Assembly: GCA_030145015.1 (NCBI GenBank)
Contig: JAQYWI010000198.1
Location: forward strand, 1-9,725
DNA from: Desulfobacterales bacterium
GTDB taxonomy: Bacteria > Desulfobacterota > Desulfobacteria > Desulfobacterales > JAHEIW01
Reading direction: 5' to 3'
Length of the DNA: 9,725 bases
Shown: positions 1 to 5,410 of the stretch, one piece after another
Numbering within the stretch: position 1 is the first letter of the stretch
How the letters are laid out: every line of letters begins with the position of its first letter
Notes under the pieces: model-generated
What the model was told of the DNA's origin: nothing
Seen by the model: the letters and a program-made list of their open reading frames with translations, nothing else
Database searches by the model: none
Position numbers and translations under genes: made by a program

Positions 1-144
1 GGCCACGACGTTCGTCGGGCAAAGGTCATGTGGTGCGCAAAATTGCCCGACCAAGCTTCATACTTTTATTATGGCGTTGGCGTAAGATATTACTAAAAGC
101 TGTCTCAAAAATGCATCTAACGCCCGATGGTACAGTTTTAAACC
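1..144. other. Non-coding left edge with a GC-rich stem-loop
   Basis: No convincing gene is visible here. A perfect 9-bp inverted repeat, GTCGGGCAA at 14-22 and TTGCCCGAC at 43-51, encloses a 20-base loop. It has no T-tract on either side, so it is not a typical intrinsic terminator; it may be the end of a dispersed repeat cut by the window edge. One frame is open from base 1 to a TAA about 95 bases in (about 31 codons). It could be the tail of a gene outside the window, but the hairpin inside it and the lack of any recognisable family argue against that. Confidence 0.4.
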
Positions 145-308
145 GATCAAAGTGCTTACAACAAATGAGCTAAAATTAAAAATGATCTAAAATGCCTAAA
201 ATTGAGGAATTCTAACTTTTTTACATAAAAGATAGAGCGCAGCGAAACCATAACTTTAGGCACTTTAGTTCATTTTAGGCATTTTAGGCACTTCTTACTT
301 TAGAGCAC
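145..308. repeat. Palindromic intergenic element, copy 1
   Basis: This AT-rich element is built from repeated CTAAA/GCCTAAA-type words on the left and their complements (TTTAG/TTTAGGC) on the right. Its best paired arms are CTAAAATGCCTAAAA at 187-201 and TTTTAGGCATTTTAG at 273-287, a perfect 15-bp inverted repeat. Between them is a non-palindromic core with AGGAATTCT (205-213) and GAGCGCAGCGA (235-245), followed by ATAACTTTAGGCACTT. The same core and arm words recur in the same orientation at about 8664-8827, so this is a dispersed repeat. It lies just beyond the 3' end of the leftward DUF2333 gene and could fold in that transcript. Outer limits are approximate. No transposase is nearby, so any mobilisation would be in trans. 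Confidence 0.8.
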
Positions 309-367
309 CTCTGGAACTTTTTTCTCTGTCTCCCAAGATGAACTGCTAATTTTGAGATAGCGCCCGG

Positions 368-1330
368 CTATCTTCGAATGGATTGCGCCAAATCGTTTAT
401 TCGTTCTCTAAATGAGATCAGGTATCTGGCCATCTTCCCGCGATGATCGGCAGTAACCGAATCATGATCCCCCCTTAGAACAATCAGTGGATCGAAGGTG
501 CAAATCTGTTCCATATCCCGAAGCGCAATGCGAACATTTTCTTCACCACCTTTTTCTTTTATTGCCGGATAAAGCTCAACGAAAGATCGAATAAAATCCC
601 GCAGCACCAGAATGACCCCCTGGGTATAGTAAATGCGGTCATCCAGCTTGGTATACGGCACATCATCGTTGGGCTGGACTAAAAGGCCAAAAGGCTGATC
701 AAGAACCTGATTGCCGATGATAAAGGTCAGCATATTGTACATATCATCTGAGCGCATGTTGTAGATCGCTTTGCCGGCAGCCAAATCGTCTTCGTATTTG
801 CGCAACAATGCAATGCCTTGACGATATTGACCTTCAGTGGATGGAAACCACCAGTTGGCTTCACTAAAAGCAAAACATTTTTCCCGGGCTTCTTTTAAAG
901 AGGCATTTTCGGCATCAACTTTGCCATATTTGGCCAGATTCGTGGAAAAAAAATTGATCAGCATTCGGGTGGCAAAAATAACCCCACGCTGCCGATTGGC
1001 TCTGTTATCGAGCCATCGGGTCGGAGAAACGATCAAATCATTGACCGACCAGCCAAAAGTCGAGCCCATCTCTTCCTCCAGCCGGTTGCTGATGGCTGCA
1101 CTGAGCACAATTCCTTTTTTTTCTTCACCTGAATTCGGATTGGCTTGATTGAGTAAAGAACGGATATTTGATCTGAACCAGGGAAACCGCGTCGCATCGA
1201 TTGCGGTGAAGCCTTTATACACGCCCCAATAAATTCCAACCGTCAAAGGCCAGATTAAAATAAAAGCAAGTAAAACGATTACACTCCATTTGCCAAAGGT
1301 GGTCATTTTGGGAATCAAAGATTTTAGCAT
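368..1330 (-). CDS. DUF2333 family membrane-anchored protein
   Basis: This 320-residue protein matches the DUF2333 family (COG5345), whose biochemical role is unknown. It has a short basic N-terminus, one membrane segment at about residues 13-36 and a large soluble region probably outside the cytoplasmic membrane. Family-like landmarks recalled from Pseudomonas members are RWLDN at about 105-109, NWWFPSTEGQYRQGI at about 159-173, the RSDDMYNML region at about 193-201 and LDDRIYYTQG at about 229-238. The start is an ATG preceded by AAGGA at a suitable distance. The gene stands alone, diverging from two small lipoprotein genes; the 292-base gap between them probably holds promoters for both sides. 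An 8-bp inverted repeat (TTTCAGAT at 1360-1367, ATCTGAAA at 1389-1396) lies in its leader and could be regulatory, though this is weak. The family call rests on remembered motifs, not a search. Confidence 0.8.
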   Translation of the reverse strand: MLKSLIPKMTTFGKWSVIVLLAFILIWPLTVGIYWGVYKGFTAIDATRFPWFRSNIRSLLNQANPNSGEEKKGIVLSAAISNRLEEEMGSTFGWSVNDLIVSPTRWLDNRANRQRGVIFATRMLINFFSTNLAKYGKVDAENASLKEAREKCFAFSEANWWFPSTEGQYRQGIALLRKYEDDLAAGKAIYNMRSDDMYNMLTFIIGNQVLDQPFGLLVQPNDDVPYTKLDDRIYYTQGVILVLRDFIRSFVELYPAIKEKGGEENVRIALRDMEQICTFDPLIVLRGDHDSVTADHRGKMARYLISFRERINDLAQSIRR

Positions 1331-1622
1331 ATAGCGTTCCTTTTCTGATAAATCGAAAATTTCAGATCATTTTTTTAGCCGTAATGCAATCTGAAAAATG
1401 ACAGTTTTTTACAAAAGCTTCTAAAATTTAAGTGCTTGCTGGCCGGCTGTCAACAAATTCTAAAAGCGCATAAGCGTGTTTGCAGATTTTCATGCGTCGA
1501 ACCAAAGTGTACAGTCGCATTTGTCTCTTGACACCGCTTACTAACATGTTACTTTAAAACCAAAATTAATAATTTTATCCGAATAACGAATGATTATTTT
1601 TGCCATCCTCTAAGCCACCCAC
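1331..1622. other. Divergent intergenic region
   Basis: This 292-base gap lies between the leftward DUF2333 gene and the rightward lipoprotein gene. It holds no gene that I can support. It contains an 8-bp inverted repeat (1360-1367 and 1389-1396) near the DUF2333 start and a plausible rightward promoter at about 1528-1555, listed separately. Confidence 0.6.
1528..1555 (+). promoter_or_regulatory. Possible sigma-70 promoter for the lipoprotein genes
   Basis: A perfect -35 hexamer TTGACA (1528-1533) is followed 16 bases later by TACTTT (1550-1555), a weak -10 match. The ATG of the first lipoprotein gene is about 65 bases further on. Only the -35 is convincing. Confidence 0.35.
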
Positions 1623-2123
1623 ATGTCAAACGCTAAAACATATGTCCGAAGTCGGAAACCAGAAAGCGCTTCCGGCCCAAGGCGGCCATGCCTTGCCGCC
1701 GCCATCTGCCTGAGCCTTTATTTTTCCCTGTATGCCTGTACCACCCCAAATTATGGAAACCTGCAGCCGAGTTCTGAAATCACAAAAAAATTTGAAAATA
1801 ACCAGATCCTTTCGGATCATTTATACTATTACAGCGGATTACAGGGCGTGCCGGATGCCATCATCGGAATTCATCCCAACTATTCGCTGCGATCCCGCAA
1901 CTGGCAGCGAGTCGATTTTACGGCCTCAACACTTAAAACCTGGGTTTTCCGAATGGCCGCCGTCCCGCTTACCAAACCCCAGGGAGCCTGGATCCTGGAT
2001 CCCGACGGGAATCGAATCGGCATCTGGTTTGCATCCCAACGACATACTGCTGTCAGGCTTGAACAAAACAATCGGGTTGTTGTCGTTCCGCCAGCCCCAG
2101 CCGATTTGCAGAGGGTCCGATAG
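1623..2123 (+). CDS. Putative lipoprotein, unrecognised family
   Basis: I do not recognise this 166-residue protein. It has a long, positively charged N-terminus (residues 1-22), a hydrophobic stretch at about 23-38 and a lipobox-like LYAC ending in Cys39, which points to export and lipid attachment; Tyr before the Ala is atypical for a lipobox. The mature part carries YYYSGLQGVPDAIIGI (about 68-83), a Trp-containing stretch around 94-107, and GAWILDPDGNRIGIWFAS (about 121-138), which resembles a small beta-rich domain. The C-terminus is rich in Val and Pro. No clear Shine-Dalgarno precedes the ATG and no better in-frame start is available, so the N-terminus is uncertain. The same-strand DUF3568 lipoprotein starts 74 bases downstream, and the two may be co-transcribed. 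The gene is probably real given its lipobox, length and coherent composition. Confidence 0.7.
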   Translation: MSNAKTYVRSRKPESASGPRRPCLAAAICLSLYFSLYACTTPNYGNLQPSSEITKKFENNQILSDHLYYYSGLQGVPDAIIGIHPNYSLRSRNWQRVDFTASTLKTWVFRMAAVPLTKPQGAWILDPDGNRIGIWFASQRHTAVRLEQNNRVVVVPPAPADLQRVR

Positions 2124-2197
2124 AGGACCGATTGCGCAACAATCTTCGATACAACCCCCTTATTGATTAACTTTAAAAGCATTCGGAGAAGGAGAAA

Positions 2198-2593
2198 ATG
2201 CTAAAACGACTATATTTACTGATTGTCATGTTGTATTTGTTATTGGCAACCGGATGTATCGCCGTTGTCGTTGGAGCCGGTGTTGGTGCAGGCGCCTTTG
2301 CCTATTTTGACGGCCAACTGAGCCGAACCTATGAGGCCAAGTACGAAACGACCTATCAGGTGTGCAAAAGTATTTTAAAGGATTTAAAACAGCCCATTCT
2401 CGAAGAGAAGACAGATGGAATCCAAACAACGATCAAATCCGAGCGCACCGATGAGACGCCCATGATTATAAAAATCGCCATAGTCGATCCCAACTGGACC
2501 GAAGTTTCGGTAAGGACAGGATTTTCGGGGGTCTGGAAGAAGGAAATCTCCGAGCAGTTTCATGATTTTATCGCCGAAAGAATCAAAAAGTAG
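2198..2593 (+). CDS. DUF3568-type small lipoprotein
   Basis: The 131-residue product starts with a hydrophobic signal sequence ending in LLATGC, with Cys20 as the likely lipidation site. A Val/Gly/Ala-rich stretch follows (IAVVVGAGVGAGAFAYFDGQ, 21-40), then an alpha/beta domain with LSRTYEAKYETTYQVCKSIL (41-60). This layout is typical of DUF3568 lipoproteins, which have no assigned function. A strong Shine-Dalgarno (GGAGAAGGAG) sits just before the ATG. It follows the other lipoprotein gene on the same strand. Its last 11 bases overlap tail-to-tail with the leftward FemAB-like gene, so there is no room for a terminator between them. Family assignment is from remembered pattern. Confidence 0.82.
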   Translation: MLKRLYLLIVMLYLLLATGCIAVVVGAGVGAGAFAYFDGQLSRTYEAKYETTYQVCKSILKDLKQPILEEKTDGIQTTIKSERTDETPMIIKIAIVDPNWTEVSVRTGFSGVWKKEISEQFHDFIAERIKK

Positions 2594-3776
2594 AGGAGCT
2601 GTCTTTGCGGGCGAAAGGCACTTCCAGATTTAACTCATCAATATGTTCCTGCTCCAATCGGTTGATCTCTTCGATGTGGGCCTTCATGATTTGATCAAGC
2701 CGCTGATCAAAGAATCGGTGTAGGCTGTAATTGCCGACAGCTGTAAAGCCCCGTCGAATTTTATGATAGCCTCCCATACCCGGGTCAAACCGCTTGATGC
2801 CGTTGGCAATCGCCCACTCAATGGGGCTATAATAGCATGCATTAAAATGAAGGTTATTTATTTCTTGTGAACATCCCCAATATCGTCCGAACAATTGATC
2901 CCCCTTTGTGACCAGAAGAGACAGGCCCCGGGGCAAGTCCGGGTTTTCTTTATCAAAGGCGGCCACAAATACCAAGCGGTGCCGATAACCCTCTGCCAAA
3001 CCTCTGAAGAAACTATCCTTAAGGTATTTGCAACCCCAGGGACCGAACTTATCATTGGTGCGTTCGTAAAAAAGATAAATATCCGAAAAAAAGGTCGCTG
3101 GAATTTCATCTCCTTGAAAGATCTTCATTGTAACGCCCTGCTTTGCAAGAGACCTGCGCTCCCGTTTAATATTATGTCGCTGATTGGAATTAAATGCCGC
3201 CAGGTAATCATCAAAAGACTGATAGCCTAAATTTTGCCAAACAAAACTTTGATGCAACCAGCCGATGAACCCGTAGTTTATCAACTGGCTACTCCAGTGC
3301 GGATCGACAAAAAGAAAGTTGCAGCTGCAAATCCGGTAACGGCGACAGAATTGCTCAATTGCATCAAACATCAGTGCGGTTAACCGTTCCCCATCGTGTC
3401 CGGGTGCAGTTAAGAATCGATATCCGGCAATAGGGGTAAACGGACTCATGCCGACAAGTTTGGGATAGTAAGGAATTTTGAACCGATTTGCCACGTCTGC
3501 CCAGGCATGATCAAACACGAATTCACCGCCACTGTGTCCCTTGATGTACAAAGGAGCCGCCGCAATCAATTGATTATGAGACCAAACCGTTAAATGGTGG
3601 GGCCGCCATCCGGTCCGGTCGGTGATACTTTCGGAGATCTCCATTTGGCGAAGCCACGCCCATTCCAGAAAAGGCGTGGGTAAGGGCCCCGCGAGCGCAT
3701 CCCATTGCGCCCGGTCTACTTCAGCAAGGTTTTTTAACCACACAACATTATATGATGAATTGCCTGATGGGTGCAT
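2583..3776 (-). CDS. FemAB-like GNAT acyltransferase (COG3146/PF04339)
   Basis: This is a FemAB-like N-acyltransferase of the COG3146 type, often annotated as a peptidoglycan biosynthesis/recognition protein or GNAT acetyltransferase; the true substrate is not established. The 397-residue product shows the family landmarks in order: PFLEWAWLRQME near the N-terminus, RTGWRPHHL, AAPLYIKGHSGGEFVFDHAW, PYYPKLVGMSPFTPIAGYRFL, the basic stretch SNQRHNIKRERRSL, GRYWGCSQE, and ACYYSPIEWAI with HKIRRGF near the C-terminus. There is no signal peptide or membrane segment, so it should act in the cytoplasm. I chose the ATG at 3776 because GAGG lies 6 bases upstream of it; a TTG 13 codons further upstream (3815) is the alternative start and has a poorly spaced site. 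The C-terminal tail is acidic and helical. Its stop overlaps the DUF3568 gene's stop by 11 bases. Confidence 0.88.
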   Translation of the reverse strand: MHPSGNSSYNVVWLKNLAEVDRAQWDALAGPLPTPFLEWAWLRQMEISESITDRTGWRPHHLTVWSHNQLIAAAPLYIKGHSGGEFVFDHAWADVANRFKIPYYPKLVGMSPFTPIAGYRFLTAPGHDGERLTALMFDAIEQFCRRYRICSCNFLFVDPHWSSQLINYGFIGWLHQSFVWQNLGYQSFDDYLAAFNSNQRHNIKRERRSLAKQGVTMKIFQGDEIPATFFSDIYLFYERTNDKFGPWGCKYLKDSFFRGLAEGYRHRLVFVAAFDKENPDLPRGLSLLVTKGDQLFGRYWGCSQEINNLHFNACYYSPIEWAIANGIKRFDPGMGGYHKIRRGFTAVGNYSLHRFFDQRLDQIMKAHIEEINRLEQEHIDELNLEVPFARKDSSSTF

Positions 3777-3782
3777 GACCAA

Positions 3783-3786
3783 CCTC
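3783..3786 (-). promoter_or_regulatory. Ribosome binding site deciding the FemAB-like start
   Basis: GAGG on the minus strand lies 6 bases upstream of the ATG at 3776. This favours the ATG over the upstream in-frame TTG at 3815. Confidence 0.6.
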
Positions 3787-3858
3787 GATTTAAACTCTTC
3801 TAAATTTAAGATCAAAGATCATTCATGTCACCCTTTTTCTCAAAACCGCCGTTTTTTT

Positions 3859-3955
3859 TGAATATCGAATATCGCCTGCGACGAGCTCAGCCGAGTCGAA
3901 CAAGGAATTAAGAATTATGAATTTTAATACTTCGACATTCATTATTCCTTGTTCG
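3859..3955. repeat. Palindromic element with CGAACAAGGAAT arms
   Basis: CGAACAAGGAAT at 3897-3908 is perfectly complementary in inverted order to ATTCCTTGTTCG at 3944-3955. The inside is AT-rich and can extend the pairing if a 7-base repeat (TAAGAAT/TATGAAT) on the left loops out. Just to the left, GAATATCGAATATCG (about 3860-3874) looks like an outer part of the arm but is separated from it by about 22 GC-rich bases that have no counterpart on the right. It resembles short extragenic palindromic repeats, but only one copy is in the window. Confidence 0.6.
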
Positions 3956-4065
3956 GTGTTCTGCGGTTCTATTTCGATTGGGTTGACCACCCACTTCAAG
4001 CCTATAAGTGCAGGCCACCGCCCCGTAACCTCCCTAAACCCAAACACAAAATGCCATAGAGCGCC

Positions 4066-4095
4066 TTGACAATCTTGCCAAGATAAGCATATTAT
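4066..4095 (+). promoter_or_regulatory. Sigma-70 promoter of the fmdB-type gene
   Basis: A perfect -35 TTGACA (4066-4071) and a good -10 TATTAT (4090-4095) are separated by 18 bases. Transcription should start near 4102, about 27 bases before the ATG of the zinc ribbon gene. It is the best promoter match in the window and probably also serves the Fur-FeoA gene downstream. Confidence 0.7.
4072..4084. promoter_or_regulatory. Palindrome in promoter spacer, possible operator
   Basis: ATCTTG, one C, then CAAGAT form a perfect 6+1+6 palindrome lying exactly between the -35 and -10 elements. A repressor bound there would block RNA polymerase. It does not resemble the classical Fur box. That the Fur-FeoA protein encoded downstream binds it is a guess from position only. 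Confidence 0.4.
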
Positions 4096-4128
4096 AGCGT
4101 TAGAAATAGTGAGACAAAAGGAAAACCA

Positions 4129-4374
4129 ATGCCACTTTATGAATTTAGATGCTTAAAATGTAATGATTGCTTCGAAATACTTGTTATGAAAAAAGAAGAT
4201 GAAGTGGAGCTGAAATGCCCCAATTGCAAATCTGAAGAATTTGAACGGATTATAAGCGCTTCGTGTCACAGCATAAACAACGGTTCCGAGAAAAGTGAAG
4301 GCGCTCGTGCGCAAACCCGTAACTGCCCCAGCGGCAGTTGCACCACCTATGAAATACCGGGACCTGATGGTTAA
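4129..4374 (+). CDS. FmdB-family zinc ribbon protein
   Basis: This 81-residue protein begins MPLYEFRCLKCNDCFE, the hallmark of the FmdB/CxxC_CxxC_SSSS family. Two CxxC knuckles (Cys8/Cys11 and Cys30/Cys33) should bind one zinc or iron ion. FmdB was first described as a putative regulator near a formamidase gene; most members have no proven role. After the ribbon comes a low-complexity polar linker and a C-terminal tail with Cys66 and Cys71 (NCPSGSCTTYEIPG), plus Cys46, so a second metal or redox site is possible. AGGA precedes the ATG at good spacing, and a strong promoter lies about 35 bases upstream. The Fur-FeoA gene follows on the same strand after 168 bases with no obvious terminator, so co-transcription is likely. 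There is no signal peptide; it is cytoplasmic. Confidence 0.9.
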   Translation: MPLYEFRCLKCNDCFEILVMKKEDEVELKCPNCKSEEFERIISASCHSINNGSEKSEGARAQTRNCPSGSCTTYEIPGPDG

Positions 4375-4542
4375 TTTCTAATCCTGCCTGGACAGCCAAT
4401 TTGAATCGGTCCCTGCCAAAAACGAAACCAAACTCATCGGGCAAACTCGCATTATCTACCATAAGGATATTTAAAGCCTTAAAGGCCCGTCTCTACCTGA
4501 AAAGTCTATTACCGGATAGAATCGCTCCAATTAGGAATTCAG
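4375..4542. other. Short intergenic region before the Fur-FeoA gene
   Basis: No supported gene or strong terminator is present. A small palindrome, GCCTT-A-AAGGC at 4476-4486, lies about 60 bases before the Fur-FeoA start and could be a regulatory site. The ribosome binding site AGGA is just before 4543. Confidence 0.4.
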
Positions 4543-5241
4543 ATGAAACAAACTCATATTCAGGAAAAAAAACAGTTCAAAAAGCTTTTTAAACAAGAAC
4601 AGATCGACAACTTCGAAGATCGATTCAAAGTTCTGGAAGCCTTTTTGCAGACAGAAAAGCATGTAACCATCGACGAACTGTTAAAATATCTTGACCAGAA
4701 TGGCTGGCAGCTGGATCCCGATTTTGTTCGAGAAACAATGAAATTGCTGTGCCGTTTCGGGTTTGCCCATAAAAGTAGCTTTGACAACGGTGCCATTCGC
4801 TATGAACATCGTCATCTGGGCCAGCACCATGACCACATGATATGCACCCGATGCAGAAAAATAATTGAATTCGAAGAGGATCACCTGGAAGAGCTCCAGA
4901 ATAAAATTGCCGCAGTCCAGGGATTTCATATGCTTCAACATAAAATGGAAATTTACGGTATCTGCGCGCAATGTCTTAAAGAGCGTATCCAGCTGATGCC
5001 GTTGATTTTGGCAAAACCGGGAGAGCGTCTTGTTCTCAAAGAATTTAGCGGGGGCGTCAGCGCCCGCATGCGATTGTTGTCAATGGGGTTACGTCTCGGA
5101 GATGAAATTGAGGTCATCACAAACAACCGCCAGGGACAGTTGGCTATCGCGGCCGATTACAAACGCTATGTACTCGGGCGGGGACTCGCCCAAAAGATCC
5201 TGGTTGAACCGGTAAAACGTCAAGAAAAAATCCAGCCCTGA
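4543..5241 (+). CDS. Fur-family regulator fused to a FeoA domain
   Basis: This 232-residue protein joins two iron-related domains. Residues about 24-147 form a Fur-family repressor: a winged-helix N-terminus (RFKVLEAFLQTEKHVTIDEL), the metal-site signature YEH..HLGQHHDHMIC (about 88-101), and two CxxC pairs (Cys101/Cys104 and Cys141/Cys144) for structural zinc. Residues about 152-225 form a FeoA domain with RLLSMGLRLGDEIEVI (177-192) and RYVLGRGLAQKILV (208-221). FeoA is normally a small cytoplasmic SH3-like partner of the FeoB iron transporter, and a similar SH3-like domain ends DtxR/IdeR regulators. The likely role is an iron- or other metal-responsive regulator, with the FeoA part adding metal binding, dimer control or contact with FeoB; this is inference. 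The usual recognition-helix ATVYR is replaced by DFVRE, suggesting an unusual DNA target. AGGA precedes the ATG. No feoB is in the window. The reading frame is continuous, so the fusion is not an artefact of adjacent genes. Confidence 0.92.
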   Translation: MKQTHIQEKKQFKKLFKQEQIDNFEDRFKVLEAFLQTEKHVTIDELLKYLDQNGWQLDPDFVRETMKLLCRFGFAHKSSFDNGAIRYEHRHLGQHHDHMICTRCRKIIEFEEDHLEELQNKIAAVQGFHMLQHKMEIYGICAQCLKERIQLMPLILAKPGERLVLKEFSGGVSARMRLLSMGLRLGDEIEVITNNRQGQLAIAADYKRYVLGRGLAQKILVEPVKRQEKIQP

Positions 5242-5266
5242 GCGAGCCGGATCTGAGCAGGAAAAG

Positions 5267-5348
5267 ACCACAAAGGCACAAAGGCCACAAAGAAGGATTT
5301 TTCAGGGATGACTTTAAAGACCCTTTGTGAACGTTGTGCCTTTGTGGT
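5267..5348. repeat. Inverted repeat of the ACCACAAAGGCACAA type
   Basis: ACCACAAAGGCACAA at 5267-5281 and TTGTGCCTTTGTGGT at 5334-5348 are perfect 15-bp inverted copies. The pairing continues inward, imperfectly, through CACAAAG (5286-5292) and CTTTGTG (5323-5329), giving a long hairpin with a central loop of about 30 bases. Each arm is a tandem of the word CACAAAG. It lies between the Fur-FeoA and radical SAM genes and lacks the T-tract of an intrinsic terminator. It looks like a REP-type extragenic palindrome; I see only this copy in the window. Confidence 0.75.
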
Positions 5349-5410
5349 GAACAATGTTTTAACATACTTAGGACTATCCTATTTATTTTATAGGAATTCC
5401 GTCTTGCAAA

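Larger units (their letters stand above)
3777..4065. other. Intergenic region with palindromic repeat
   Basis: Between the leftward FemAB-like gene and the fmdB-type promoter there is no supported gene. The stretch holds the FemAB gene's leader and translation signals, an inverted repeat centred near 3926 (listed separately), and otherwise unremarkable sequence. Confidence 0.6.

Noticed and set aside
1..95. Open frame from the left edge as the 3' end of a gene
   Set aside because: It is short, matches nothing I recognise and contains a perfect hairpin typical of repeat DNA; it is only mentioned in the left-edge entry.
145..308. CRISPR array reading of the short repeated GCCTAAA words
   Set aside because: The repeated words are 7-11 bases, irregularly spaced, and inverted about a core; there are no uniform spacers and no cas genes.
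837..1148. A 103-codon plus-strand frame inside the DUF2333 gene
   Set aside because: It lies wholly antisense to a conserved gene and has no independent support.
4401..4592. A 63-codon frame between the fmdB-type and Fur-FeoA genes
   Set aside because: It runs out of frame into the well-supported Fur-FeoA gene and resembles no known family.
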